This document shows positions 14,807-22,059 of a stretch of DNA of 39,673 nucleotides, piece after piece. The stretch comes from a virus, in IMG/VR virus record IMGVR_UViG_3300049893_000805, positions 1 to 39,673 of that record, one strand, 5' to 3'. Positions within the stretch are counted from its first letter, which is position 1; each line of letters opens with the position of its first letter. A model generated the notes under the pieces. The model worked only from the letters and a program-made list of their open reading frames with translations, searched no databases and had not been told where the DNA came from. Made by a program: the position numbers and the translations under genes.

Positions 14807-15904
14807 ATGACACTGTTCACTGATGCACATTCCACCCAGGCCTACGCCAAGATCGGCGTGCTGGGCTTCGCCGGGTCCGGCAAAACCTACACCTCGGCGC
14901 TGATGGCGATCGGGTTGGTGAAGCTGATGAAAAAGCTTGGCCTACCCGACGGTGAGAAGCCTGCCTATTTCCTCGATACCGAGACCGGGTCGGACTGGGT
15001 AATCCCGCTGTTCAAGAAAAACGGCATCCCGCTACGGAGCGCGAAGACGCGCGCCTTCAAGGACCTTCTCGGCGCCGTGCGCGAGGCGGAGAAGAACGGC
15101 TCGGTGCTGATCGTTGATTCCATCACGCACTTCTGGCGCGAGCTGTGCGATGCGTTCGCCAAAAAGCGCAGGGTCGAGCGGCTGGAGTTCCAGCACTGGG
15201 CCGCGCTCAAGCGCGAGTGGGGCGAGTTCACCGACCTGCTGGTCAACTCCCGCCTGCACATCATCATGTGCGGCCGCGCCGGCTATGAGTATGATTTTTT
15301 TGAGGATTCCGACGGCAAGCGCCAGCTGGAGAAGACCGGCATCAAAATGAAGGCCGAAACAGAAACGGGCTTTGAACCCTCTCTGCTGATCCTGATGGAG
15401 CGCGCGATGGACGTGTCGAGCAACGAGGTGTGGCGCGTCGCCTCGGTGCTGAAGGACCGCTCGACCATGCTGGACGGCAAGAGTTTTCGGAACCCGACCT
15501 TCAAGGACTTTCTGCCGCACTTCAAGCAGATCAACTTCGGCGGCGAGCAGCTCGGGGTCGACATCGACCGCACCTCGGACGAACTGTTCGACGAGGAGAG
15601 CGGCGACACGAAGTGGACCCGCGAGCGCCGCCAGCGCGACATCTGCCTGGACGAGATCGCCGAAATCATCCACAAGCACCACCCGGGCACCAGCGGGGAG
15701 GCCAAGTCCTCGCGCGGCGCGCTGATGGAGAAGCACGCACAGACCCGCAGCTGGGAGGCCATCAAGGCGATGCGACTGCCGCAGCTACAGGTCCTGCGCA
15801 ACGAAATCTGGAAGGAGCTGGAGGGCAAGGAATACGCGCGCCCGGTGGTGGTCGCCCCGGATGACCTGCCGCCAGAGAAGACCGAGGAGGAGGTGACCGC
15901 ATGA
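14807..15904 (+). CDS. Sak4-like RecA-fold recombination ATPase (AAA_24)
   Basis: This 365-residue protein starts at an ATG behind AGGAGGCA. Walker A GFAGSGKT is at residues 20-27 and Walker B VLIVD at about 99-103 followed by SITHFW; the layout is that of the phage nucleotide-binding family AAA_24, which includes Sak4 single-strand annealing or recombination proteins. The C-terminal 100 residues (RRQRDICLDEIAEIIHKHHPG, LPQLQVLRNEIWKELE) are helical and may bind partners. It lies with a resolvase and a helicase, giving a coherent recombination module. ATPase fold is well supported; strand-annealing function is family inference. Confidence 0.85.
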   Translation: MTLFTDAHSTQAYAKIGVLGFAGSGKTYTSALMAIGLVKLMKKLGLPDGEKPAYFLDTETGSDWVIPLFKKNGIPLRSAKTRAFKDLLGAVREAEKNGSVLIVDSITHFWRELCDAFAKKRRVERLEFQHWAALKREWGEFTDLLVNSRLHIIMCGRAGYEYDFFEDSDGKRQLEKTGIKMKAETETGFEPSLLILMERAMDVSSNEVWRVASVLKDRSTMLDGKSFRNPTFKDFLPHFKQINFGGEQLGVDIDRTSDELFDEESGDTKWTRERRQRDICLDEIAEIIHKHHPGTSGEAKSSRGALMEKHAQTRSWEAIKAMRLPQLQVLRNEIWKELEGKEYARPVVVAPDDLPPEKTEEEVTA

Positions 15905-16224
15905 CCATGATCACCCCTGACCTGGCGCCGAGCCAGCTCCTGATGCGCCCGCTCGACATGGGCGACATCCGACTCGGCCAGCAACTGATCGACTTCCTCG
16001 CCACGCACGTCAGCTACGACGGGGACGCGGAGGCGGCGATCGGGGCGATGGTCGGGATCTACGCCAAGCACAGGTTACAGATGGGGGACGAGACCGCCAT
16101 CTCGCGCCTGGCCCAGCTCGCGGACGTGGTCTGCCGGCATATCGGCTTCCGCTCCATTACCGACGTGCTGAACGCTGAGGGCGGGGTTGCTGCGTTGAAT
16201 GAGGCGCTGAAGGCAAAACCATGA
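15901..16224 (+). CDS. Hypothetical protein in the recombination module
   Basis: The start overlaps the previous stop (ATGA) and the end overlaps the next start (ATGA). The 107-residue product is mostly helical (GDIRLGQQLIDFLATHV, DGDAEAAIGAMVGIYAKHRL). I do not recognise it. Coupling between the Sak4-like and RusA-like genes suggests a recombination accessory role, which is inference. Confidence 0.6.
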   Translation: MTMITPDLAPSQLLMRPLDMGDIRLGQQLIDFLATHVSYDGDAEAAIGAMVGIYAKHRLQMGDETAISRLAQLADVVCRHIGFRSITDVLNAEGGVAALNEALKAKP

Positions 16225-16625
16225 TCATCGTTTGGGTCCCGGTGCAGACCGTCAGCGAGGCGAACTCACGCGGGCACTGGTCGATTCGGCACCGGCGCGT
16301 GAAGAAGCAGCGCCGCGCCGCGTACTACTCCTGCCTCGATGGCGGCGTGAATAGCAGCGCGCTGAGCGACACCGAGATGCTCATCGTCACGCTGGTGCGG
16401 GTGACGAAGACGCACCAGCGGCTCGATACCGACAACCTCGCCTCGTCACTGAAGGCGGTGCGCGATGGGGTTGCCGATGCGCTAGGGATTGAGGACAACA
16501 GCCCCCGCGTCGAGTGGCGATATGACCAGCGCGATGGCGTTGGCAACGCCGTGGAGGTAGAGTTTACCGGCGGCAATATACAGGGGGTACTGTTCCGTGA
16601 ACGACTTGAATCTGCTAGTCCCTGA
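16221..16625 (+). CDS. RusA-like Holliday junction resolvase
   Basis: This 134-residue protein overlaps its upstream neighbour by ATGA. The N-terminal VPVQTVSEANSRGHW, the basic HRRVKKQRRAAYY and above all RLDTDNLASSLKAVRDGVADALGIEDN fit the RusA family, where conserved aspartates bind metal and cut Holliday junctions. It would resolve recombination or replication intermediates before packaging. Length is typical for the family. The substrate has not been shown for this protein, and some RusA-like phage proteins are annotated only as nucleases. Confidence 0.8.
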   Translation: MIIVWVPVQTVSEANSRGHWSIRHRRVKKQRRAAYYSCLDGGVNSSALSDTEMLIVTLVRVTKTHQRLDTDNLASSLKAVRDGVADALGIEDNSPRVEWRYDQRDGVGNAVEVEFTGGNIQGVLFRERLESASP

Positions 16626-17100
16626 GTTTCGCGAGCGCGTCGAGGCCGTACTACAGGCCTGCGCCAGCGATGGGCTGACAATGCGGCCATTCTTCACGGT
16701 GCGCTCAACGCGCGACCAGGGCGGCCTATGGCGCCAGTCTCGCTCCCGAGAGGAAGTGAACGCGATGGTCACCGCATTGCTCGCCAAAGATTGCCAGTAC
16801 CTTGCCGCCGCAATTATCTCAGCCGGTCCGCGCACCGGGCGCTGGGCCACCAATGCGGTGCCGGGGAACTCCTGGCACCAATGGGGCGAGGCCATCGACT
16901 GTGTGGTGATGAAGAATGGCCGCGCCGACTGGGAGGATATCAAGGCCTACCAGCGTTACCGCGGCATCGGGCAGGCCCTTGGGCTGTTCATTGGCCCAAA
17001 GAACGACTGGGTCCACCTGCAGCTTCGCCCTGACTCCGCGCCCGGGCGGCTGTGGTCTTTGAAGGCTATCAACGATGAACTGAAGCGGCGCGGCGTGTAA
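16597..17100 (+). CDS. Endolysin, M15-type L,D/D,D-carboxypeptidase-like peptidase
   Basis: A GTG start inside the end of the RusA-like gene opens a 167-residue frame. The motifs FTVRSTRDQGGLWRQSR, then SWHQWGEAIDC (about 92-102) and WVHLQL (about 138-143) are those of the VanY/Peptidase M15 fold, with the zinc ligands His, Asp and His. Phage members cut peptide bridges of peptidoglycan at lysis. There is no signal peptide, so release would need the holin encoded next. The length and start of the lysis cassette agree with this role. Confidence 0.85.
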   Translation: MNDLNLLVPEFRERVEAVLQACASDGLTMRPFFTVRSTRDQGGLWRQSRSREEVNAMVTALLAKDCQYLAAAIISAGPRTGRWATNAVPGNSWHQWGEAIDCVVMKNGRADWEDIKAYQRYRGIGQALGLFIGPKNDWVHLQLRPDSAPGRLWSLKAINDELKRRGV

Positions 17101-17115
17101 CCAGAGGGCACCAAC

Positions 17116-17397
17116 ATGGCAACCGAAACACCAGGCGGTAAGGGCATCTTCACCAGCGAGTTCATGCTCGCTATCGCGACCATCCTGTCGATCATCGTCT
17201 CAAGCGTGACCGGTCACACCATCGACCCGCAGCAGCTGAGCGACATCGTCAATCTCGTCATCGCATACATCGCGGGCCGATCGGCGGTGAAGTCCATCCC
17301 GCAGCTGCTACTCGCGATCGTTCAGGCGGCCGTGGCGAAGCGCTACACCAATCAGCTGCCAACGGTCGGTCAGACCAACCCGCCGGCCAAGCTGTAA
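17116..17397 (+). CDS. Holin-like membrane protein
   Basis: This 93-residue protein follows the endolysin by 15 bases with AGAGGGCA before its ATG. It has a hydrophobic segment at about 16-34 (FMLAIATILSIIVSSVTG) and a second, weaker one around 47-57 (VNLVIAYIAGR). Size, hydrophobicity and position beside the endolysin fit a holin that permeabilises the inner membrane. No holin family is recognised with confidence. Confidence 0.65.
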   Translation: MATETPGGKGIFTSEFMLAIATILSIIVSSVTGHTIDPQQLSDIVNLVIAYIAGRSAVKSIPQLLLAIVQAAVAKRYTNQLPTVGQTNPPAKL

Positions 17398-17669
17398 TGC
17401 CGGGCTCGGGGTGGTTGTTGATGGGCGGCCTCGGCGGGCTGGTGCTGTTCCTGATCTACAAGCGGATCGACAAGGCGTGGATGGCGAAGATGTACGCCAA
17501 GATCATTCGCAGCGAGACCAACAGCATCCGCAACGCCGAGATCGCCAAGCAGAACCAGGAGGCCATCCAGCAGGCCGACCAGGTTCAGCAGGCGGCCCAG
17601 GAGAAAAACCAAGGCCTCTCGCTGGACGAGAAGTTTGCCAAGCTCAAGCGACCGGTGCGGCCGAAGTGA
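17397..17669 (+). CDS. Membrane-anchored coiled-coil protein, possible inner spanin
   Basis: The start overlaps the previous stop (TAATG). The 90-residue product has one N-terminal transmembrane segment (GWLLMGGLGGLVLFLIY) followed by a long Gln/Ala-rich coiled coil (IAKQNQEAIQQADQVQQA) and a short basic tail. This is the layout of an i-spanin: inner membrane anchor with a periplasmic coiled coil. A lipoprotein gene lies nearby. A second holin is the alternative. Confidence 0.55.
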   Translation: MPGSGWLLMGGLGGLVLFLIYKRIDKAWMAKMYAKIIRSETNSIRNAEIAKQNQEAIQQADQVQQAAQEKNQGLSLDEKFAKLKRPVRPK

Positions 17670-17926
17670 AGCGCCGCGGTTTCATTGGCTTCATCATGTC
17701 GATGCCGGCGACGCCGATAATCGCGAGGGTAAAGCCGACTGCAGCGGCAACCACTGCTACAGAGGCCGTCACTCTCACTGCCGGTGAGCTGGCGGCCGTC
17801 GAAGCCGAAGCGCTCGACCACTACATCAACCGCCGGCCTATGAAACTTGCTGCGTGCTTCAATTGGTACGAGGGACATAACACCCTCCCGGTCGTTTCGC
17901 GCCAGACCTTCGAGGCAGACAAATGA
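17666..17926 (+). CDS. Small protein with twin-arginine-like N-terminus
   Basis: A GTG overlaps the previous stop (GTGA) and the stop overlaps the next start (ATGA), so the 86-residue frame is locked between coupled neighbours. The N-terminus (KRRGFIGFIMSMPATPIIA) has two arginines before a short hydrophobic stretch, resembling a Tat or uncleaved signal; the hydrophobic part is short, so this is uncertain. The rest (ELAAVEAEALDHYINRRP, FNWYEGHN) is not recognised. Lysis context suggests an envelope role. Confidence 0.5.
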   Translation: MKRRGFIGFIMSMPATPIIARVKPTAAATTATEAVTLTAGELAAVEAEALDHYINRRPMKLAACFNWYEGHNTLPVVSRQTFEADK

Positions 17927-18174
17927 AAAACGCACTTATCGTCAGCTGCATCGCCCTTGCGGCGTGCGCCGGCGCACCGAGAACCTCCCCCGTGCAGGAC
18001 CTCTACTGCAAGCTAGACCGACCGCAAACACCACCGACGGAGATCGTCGAGGCGGTTGAATCTGCGATGAAGGCCGGGCAGGTCAAGCGAGAGGTGGCCG
18101 ACCGGTGGGTCACTTCCGTACTCGACCATGACGACACCTACATCGGCAAGTGCGGTGGGTACGAACGCCAATGA
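17923..18174 (+). CDS. Lipoprotein, possible outer spanin
   Basis: This 83-residue protein has GAGGCAG upstream of its ATG. Its signal ends in a lipobox LAAC with the lipidated Cys at about residue 15, so the mature protein should be lipid-anchored, probably in the outer membrane. The mature part contains two further Cys (LYCKLD, KCGGY). With the coiled-coil membrane protein 250 bases upstream it may form a two-component spanin. The low Pro content is unlike many o-spanins, so the call stays tentative. Confidence 0.6.
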   Translation: MKNALIVSCIALAACAGAPRTSPVQDLYCKLDRPQTPPTEIVEAVESAMKAGQVKREVADRWVTSVLDHDDTYIGKCGGYERQ

Positions 18175-18470
18175 CAGACCAGGCGAGACAACCGCCCACG
18201 CTGGAAGAGCTGGGGGCTCTATCGCAGTGTCTGCGCGCGCGACTGACGACCATCACCGAGGTCGCGGTGCTGACCAGGACGGGGCGCGTTCCCATCGACG
18301 CATTGCATGGGTGCGTGCTGGCGCTCGATATGTTTGACGACAGCTGGTGGTCGACTTCAGAGAGGCACCGGAAGCTCGACTCGCTCTGTGTCGAGTTTGC
18401 TAAAGTGTACGAAGATTGGAAGCAACGTCAGGAGGCAGACAGTGCAAGAAATCCAGAGACTGGGGCTTAG
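18171..18470 (+). CDS. Hypothetical protein in the lysis region
   Basis: The ATG overlaps the previous stop (ATGA). The 99-residue product (LGALSQCLRARLTTITEVAVL, ALHGCVLALDMFDDSWW, KLDSLCVEFAKVYEDW) is helical with three Cys and no signal or membrane segment. I do not recognise it. An AGGAGGCAG site for the next gene lies inside its 3' end. Confidence 0.6.
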   Translation: MTDQARQPPTLEELGALSQCLRARLTTITEVAVLTRTGRVPIDALHGCVLALDMFDDSWWSTSERHRKLDSLCVEFAKVYEDWKQRQEADSARNPETGA

Positions 18471-18747
18471 CAAAAAGGCCCGACGCGGCATCAAGCGCGC
18501 ACTGCAGGTAATCCTTCAATACATGGATGAACGCGACGCGATCAACACAGCGATGGACGAGCAGCGCGACCGCATCGAGGGGCTCGCCAAGGGGCAGATC
18601 AGGCGCGACGACCTGGCGCGCATCATCAAGCTCGCGCGCTCAAGCCAGGACGATGTCGGCCGACACACTGAGGCTGTCGCTGAGCTGGCGGACATCTGGT
18701 TCAACGAAGAGCCGGCCGGCGACGAGGCCGAGGACGAAGCGGCGTGA
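18442..18747 (+). CDS. Hypothetical helical protein
   Basis: A GTG lies four bases after AGGAGGCAG, inside the previous gene; no other start in this frame has such a site. The 101-residue product begins with a basic region (LSKKARRGIKRALQVIL), continues as charged helices (AMDEQRDRIEGLAKGQIRRDDLARIIKLAR) and ends acidic (GDEAEDEAA). No family is recognised. Confidence 0.6.
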   Translation: MQEIQRLGLSKKARRGIKRALQVILQYMDERDAINTAMDEQRDRIEGLAKGQIRRDDLARIIKLARSSQDDVGRHTEAVAELADIWFNEEPAGDEAEDEAA

Positions 18748-19004
18748 AGTTCGTCCACGTTTCGCACAACTTCGCCGGGCGCATATGCGGGAAAGCGTAC
18801 TGCGTTAAGTGCGGGCTGGTCGCCCTGCGGAACGAGTTCACCGAATGGGCGATCAAGCACGGTTGCAACAACGAGGACCATCCCCAGTACAACGAAATGC
18901 GCGAACGCGCAGGAGGTTTCCATGAAGGCGATCCTGTTAATCCTCTCGGTGCTGACGCTGCAGGCCTGCGCGTACAGCCGCGAGTTCACCCAGAAAAACC
19001 CTGA
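18744..19004 (+). CDS. Small zinc-binding-type protein
   Basis: The GTG overlaps the previous stop (GTGA). The first 55 residues (FVHVSHNFAGRICGKAYC, VKCGLVALRNEFTEWAIKHGC, HPQY) carry a C-x4-C-x2-C arrangement and the pattern LxN..T.W....GC...HP.Y that recurs in small phage proteins of unknown function. The last 27 residues overlap the following lipoprotein gene and look less constrained; this reading frame may have been extended by loss of an earlier stop. Confidence 0.55.
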   Translation: MKFVHVSHNFAGRICGKAYCVKCGLVALRNEFTEWAIKHGCNNEDHPQYNEMRERAGGFHEGDPVNPLGADAAGLRVQPRVHPEKP

Positions 19005-19335
19005 CGGTTCCAACAGCGTCTACCAGTTCGTTCACGACGTCGACATCGCCGGCCCGAACACGGTCGTCGTGCGCGTTCACGACTGCGTCGACACCGGCGA
19101 GCCGCCGCTCAACTGCAAGACGCGCGACCCGCAGGTCGGCTACGGCAATGGCGTGCTCGAACAGGTCGTGCAGCCGGCGGCAATGGTCGGCGCGGCGGTG
19201 CTGTGGCCGAGCGACAACGTGACCGCCACCGGCGGCAGCACATCATCCTCGGCGGCAGGAGGCAGCGCATCATCGTCGGCAACCTCATCGGCAGCGTCTT
19301 CGTCCAGCGGCACCAAGCCGAAGCCGCACAAGTGA
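18922..19335 (+). CDS. Lipoprotein with Ser/Thr/Ala-rich tail
   Basis: This 137-residue protein has AGGAGG before its ATG and starts with a lipoprotein signal ending in LQAC (Cys about residue 16). The mature part has a folded region (SVYQFVHDVDIAG, VVVRVHDCVDTGEPPLNC) and a C-terminal Ser/Ala-rich low-complexity tail ending GTKPKPHK. It is the second lipoprotein within 1.2 kb, an alternative o-spanin or a surface/exclusion protein. No family is recognised. Confidence 0.65.
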   Translation: MKAILLILSVLTLQACAYSREFTQKNPDGSNSVYQFVHDVDIAGPNTVVVRVHDCVDTGEPPLNCKTRDPQVGYGNGVLEQVVQPAAMVGAAVLWPSDNVTATGGSTSSSAAGGSASSSATSSAASSSSGTKPKPHK

Positions 19336-19895
19336 TCGAGCAGCTGCTCGCAACCGCCCTGCTACCCTTCGCCAACCGCCACAGAGGCGGCTGGCTGGTG
19401 CCGCAGGGCGGCGTCTACGAGCGCCTGAAGCTCCACCGGGTCTGGGAGGTGTGGCTGGTGTGCGTCTGCCTCGGCTATCCGTTCGAGTGGGCGACATTGG
19501 CCGGCCTCATCCCGGTGGCCCTGATGCGGGTGGGCTGGGGCTCGCCACTCGGTCGTGCCGTTCGAGGCGAGGACGACGGCAAGCTGGAGGCCTACGAGCA
19601 GCTGGACCCCACGTTCATGCGCGCTCACCCGTTCGCTGCGCTCTCGGTGTGCGGCGCCCTATGGGGTAGCCGCCCCCTCTTGCCGCTCGCGCTCCTGGCC
19701 CCACTGGGGGCGACCTGGAGCTACATGCTGTGGCTGCCGCTGGTCTACGCGGCGGCGATCCCGGCCTCGGCTCACCTTCAGCGGCTATGGGGCGACATTC
19801 CGTTTCAGCCGGTGGAGTGGAGCGGCGCCAGCAACGAGGCCTACATGGGCGTCGTTGCGGGGCTTGTCGCATCGCTCGCGGGTTGGTTTTCCTAA
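19332..19895 (+). CDS. Multi-pass membrane protein
   Basis: A GTG overlapping the previous stop (GTGA) opens 187 residues. Hydrophobic stretches WEVWLVCVCLGYPFEWATLAG, PFAALSVCGALWG, LLPLALLAPLGATWSYML and WLPLVYAAAIPASAHL suggest three or four membrane spans. The C-terminal MGVVAGLVASLAGWF may be another. The family is not recognised. In the lysis region it may be a holin, pinholin or exclusion factor, but it is larger than most holins. Confidence 0.6.
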   Translation: MIEQLLATALLPFANRHRGGWLVPQGGVYERLKLHRVWEVWLVCVCLGYPFEWATLAGLIPVALMRVGWGSPLGRAVRGEDDGKLEAYEQLDPTFMRAHPFAALSVCGALWGSRPLLPLALLAPLGATWSYMLWLPLVYAAAIPASAHLQRLWGDIPFQPVEWSGASNEAYMGVVAGLVASLAGWFS

Positions 19896-19896
19896 A

Positions 19897-20217
19897 ATGA
19901 TGTACCGAAACCCCGCGCTGCTCGCCCTCGCAAACGAGGCCCCGTGCTGCATGAGCTGCTCGCGAATGGCGCCGGGTGAGATCGTGGCGGCGCACTCAAA
20001 CCATCAGCGGCATGGGAAGGGGCGCAGCCTAAAAGCGCACGACATCGCTGTCGCGTTTGTTTGTGGCGTCTGCCACGACGTGATCGACGGGGGCGACAAT
20101 CACTTGGACAAGCATAGCCGCGACACCCTGTGGCACTTGGCCGTCGTTAACACCCTGGTTTGGGTGGCGGTTCATCACCCGGAGGTGCTCGGAAAGGGGA
20201 AGCTATGCCGAAAGTGA
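19897..20217 (+). CDS. HNH-like nuclease-type phage protein
   Basis: This 106-residue protein starts at 19897 or at the adjacent ATG at 19900; there is no clear ribosome binding site, so it is probably coupled to the gene before it. The motifs CCMSCSR, AAHSNHQRHGKG, KAHD and VCGVCHDVID are the zinc and active-site pattern of a compact phage HNH-like family. Such proteins may act as endonucleases in recombination or packaging. Catalysis is not shown. Confidence 0.65.
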   Translation: MMYRNPALLALANEAPCCMSCSRMAPGEIVAAHSNHQRHGKGRSLKAHDIAVAFVCGVCHDVIDGGDNHLDKHSRDTLWHLAVVNTLVWVAVHHPEVLGKGKLCRK

Positions 20218-20477
20218 AGCGCCAGCCGCCCATCACGGTCGTGACCTGCCCTGGCTGTGGGGCGAAGGTTCGCGAGGGTTGGTGCGACCGCTGCGGGAAC
20301 TCTCCATGGTTTACCGGCGAGGCTATCTCAGTCGGCAACGCATGCCGCGCCATCATTGCCGCCTTCCCGTCGAGCCATGTCTGCTGTGCAATAATCGCTG
20401 GCGAGGTGCGGCGTAGTGACCGGTGCCCAACCTGTAAAGGGGATTACCGACGATGCAAGATCCAGCCGATAACGTGA
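20205..20477 (+). CDS. Zinc-ribbon protein
   Basis: The ATG at 20205 follows AAGGGG by five bases and lies inside the end of the HNH-like gene. The 90-residue product carries CPGCG, WCDRCG, an internal CC and CPTC, arranged as one or two zinc ribbons. The middle part (GNACRAIIAAF) is hydrophobic. It may bind nucleic acid; I recognise no family. Confidence 0.55.
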   Translation: MPKVKRQPPITVVTCPGCGAKVREGWCDRCGNSPWFTGEAISVGNACRAIIAAFPSSHVCCAIIAGEVRRSDRCPTCKGDYRRCKIQPIT

Positions 20478-21055
20478 CGATTGACATGGCGCCGGACCGG
20501 AACGTGCGCCGCATCCAGCTCGGGATGGAGACGACCGGAAAGACAGACTACGTCACGCCGCAGTCGATCTTCGCCCCGCTCGATGAGCAGTTCGCTTTCA
20601 GCATCGACCTGGCGGCCGACAGGAGCAACTGCCGAGTCCCAAGGTATTTCGGGCCCGGCTCAGCGTACGGCGAGGACGCGCTCAAGGAAGCGTGGCACGG
20701 GCGCGGCTGGCTCAATCCGCCATTCGGTCGGAATATGCCCGCATGGATACGCAAGGCGATCCACGAGACCACCTTCGGCGACGCAGAGCTGGTGTGCATG
20801 TTGATGCCGGTGAGCTATGTCGGGTGGTTCTGGGACCTTGTCGAGCCAAACTCTCGCAGCACAATCATCGACCACAGGATCAAATTCGAGGGGACAAAAC
20901 ATGTCGCAAACTTCGACGTCAGGATCGCGCTCTTCTCGGAGCGCCGGTGGTGGGCAAACGTCTACCCTTGCATCGGACGACCAGCAACCTATGGTCCTCG
21001 CACTCGAAACGTGGCTGACGAAGCACGAGGGGGTGTGCCGCAACGGGCTCGCTGA
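20453..21055 (+). CDS. dam: Phage DNA N6-adenine methyltransferase (Dam family)
   Basis: This 200-residue protein has AAGGGG nine bases before its ATG. TDYVTPQSIFAPL, FSIDLAAD, RGWLNPPFG (the NPPF catalytic motif) and WIRKAI are the hallmark of the phage Dam family (PF05869). It would transfer a methyl group from S-adenosylmethionine to adenine in DNA, protecting phage DNA from restriction or host MutH-type signals. No cognate restriction enzyme is visible, so it is a solitary methyltransferase. The last 30 residues are basic and less conserved. Confidence 0.85.
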   Translation: MQDPADNVTIDMAPDRNVRRIQLGMETTGKTDYVTPQSIFAPLDEQFAFSIDLAADRSNCRVPRYFGPGSAYGEDALKEAWHGRGWLNPPFGRNMPAWIRKAIHETTFGDAELVCMLMPVSYVGWFWDLVEPNSRSTIIDHRIKFEGTKHVANFDVRIALFSERRWWANVYPCIGRPATYGPRTRNVADEARGGVPQRAR

Positions 21056-21056
21056 C

Positions 21057-21197
21057 ATGCTGAGGATGACGTGCGCCTCCTGCGGGGAGGTCTTCTACAT
21101 CAGGGCCCACGAGAAGAGGGCCAAGGCATCACGCGGCAAATACTGCAGCGACCGGTGCTCAGGGGAGGCCGGCAAGGCGAACCTGCGCCATGAGTGA
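21057..21197 (+). CDS. Very small zinc-finger protein
   Basis: This 46-residue frame begins at an ATG two bases after the methyltransferase stop (MLRMTCASCG) and contains C-x2-C (CASC) and C-x3-C (CSDRC) separated by a basic GKY segment, a short treble-clef-like pattern common in phage mini-proteins. Earlier in-frame ATGs exist within the methyltransferase gene, and the ribosome binding site is weak, so the start is uncertain. It probably binds nucleic acid or protein. Confidence 0.5.
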   Translation: MLRMTCASCGEVFYIRAHEKRAKASRGKYCSDRCSGEAGKANLRHE

Positions 21198-21217
21198 CAA
21201 TGAAGGGAGGATGAGAA

Positions 21218-21532
21218 ATGAGCATTTCCAGTTTGTTTAAAACGAAGCCGAAACCTTCGTTGGAGGAAGTTAGGCGCAAGCGACAGTCGTGGGTTGGCAA
21301 GCATGTGCTCGCGGCTCAGACCATTGAAGTTACCGATCAGCTTCATCCGTTGGCTACCGTTCGGTATCCGACTGTTACAAGCGCCCGTCACATCAGCGGG
21401 AAAGTTACCGGTGTTGGTGACCGCACGATAAAGATTGATGCCCAGTGGTACGAAATGGACTCGTCCACGCCCGGAGGCATTCGCATAGTAGAGATCCTGC
21501 AAGGGGACAACGATTCGTCGACGGAGGGCTGA
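21218..21532 (+). CDS. Hypothetical basic-to-acidic protein
   Basis: GGGAGGATGAGAA precedes the ATG of this 104-residue frame. The N-terminus is basic (FKTKPKPSLEEVRRKRQSW), the middle is beta-rich (KVTGVGDRTIKIDAQWYEM) and the end is acidic. Its codons are richer in A and T than those of its neighbours, hinting at recent acquisition. No family is recognised. Confidence 0.5.
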   Translation: MSISSLFKTKPKPSLEEVRRKRQSWVGKHVLAAQTIEVTDQLHPLATVRYPTVTSARHISGKVTGVGDRTIKIDAQWYEMDSSTPGGIRIVEILQGDNDSSTEG

Positions 21533-21639
21533 TGCGCGCGCTTGAGAACCGATTGGTCAAGTTCCTGGTCGAGCTGTCGCTCGCGGCGTTCATCGTGCTG
21601 GCGCTGGCCTACTGCACCTACCTCGGGGCGCTGCGGTGA
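21532..21639 (+). CDS. Single-span membrane miniprotein
   Basis: This 35-residue frame begins at an ATG overlapping the previous stop (TGATG) after GGAGGG, and its own stop overlaps the next start (GTGA). It is a basic N-terminus (ALENRLVKF) followed by one transmembrane helix (LSLAAFIVLALAYCTYL). It lies between two coupled genes, so it is likely to be translated. Function unknown. Confidence 0.5.
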   Translation: MRALENRLVKFLVELSLAAFIVLALAYCTYLGALR

Positions 21640-21824
21640 CCGTCTCCGAACGCGAACGCCTCGAATCCCTGCACGAGGGCTGGCGGAAAAACACCCGGAC
21701 ACCCAGCGAATGGGCTGAATACTGGCAGCTGCGAAGGGCCGACGAGGAGGCGAGGCGCCAACGCCTCGGTGTGCCGTTCCTGCGGGGCATCGACAACCCG
21801 TGGCATGAACCGAGGGATGACTGA
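21636..21824 (+). CDS. Small hypothetical protein
   Basis: A GTG overlapping the previous stop opens 62 residues: SERERLESLHEGWRK, WAEYWQLRRADEEARRQRL, then FLRGIDNPW. It is a charged helical protein rich in Trp. Similar short proteins occur in phage accessory regions, but I cannot name the family. Confidence 0.55.
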   Translation: MTVSERERLESLHEGWRKNTRTPSEWAEYWQLRRADEEARRQRLGVPFLRGIDNPWHEPRDD

Positions 21825-21843
21825 CCCATTCTGGACGGCATGA

Positions 21844-21996
21844 ATGAACTGGGAAACTAGGCTATGTATTCTTCTTGGCCACGTATGGGAGCAAGTCTCG
21901 CGTAACTGGGGTGCTGACGACTCGGAAGATTATTACCCATTTTGGTCTGAGGATTATCAATGCAAGCGATGCGGGAAAACCAAGAGGGTCTACTAG
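21844..21996 (+). CDS. Small zinc-knuckle-type phage protein
   Basis: This 50-residue frame (MNWETRLCILLGHVWEQVS, then DYYPFWSEDYQCKRCGKTK) reads as a genuine short protein: an N-terminal Cys/His region, an aromatic stretch and a CKRCG knuckle. The ribosome binding site is weak. Base composition is richer in A and T than in the flanking late genes. Function unknown. Confidence 0.55.
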   Translation: MNWETRLCILLGHVWEQVSRNWGADDSEDYYPFWSEDYQCKRCGKTKRVY

Positions 21997-22059
21997 ATGA
22001 TTGATATGGGTGAGGCGCTAGCAGGTTGGATTCCGCGCACGAATCGAGGGGCTGACTAA
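21997..22059 (+). CDS. Possible 20-residue coupled miniprotein
   Basis: An ATG abuts the preceding stop codon and the frame (MIDMGEALAGWIPRTNRGAD) ends in TAATG overlapping the next gene. It may be a real micro-gene or simply a coupling leader that carries ribosomes to the next start. Length alone gives little support. Confidence 0.25.
   Translation: MIDMGEALAGWIPRTNRGAD

Noticed and set aside
14408-14813. Open frames on both strands across the structured non-coding region
   Set aside because: They are Arg/Pro-rich, have no ribosome binding sites, overlap each other on both strands and show no protein-like pattern.
17411-17665. Upstream extension of the gene at 17666 in the same frame
   Set aside because: It lies out of frame within the coiled-coil membrane protein and is Gln/Arg/Gly-rich; the coupled GTG at 17666 is a better start.
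21190-21240. 16-codon frame overlapping the start of the gene at 21218
   Set aside because: Too short and it contains the ribosome binding site of the next gene; probably incidental.
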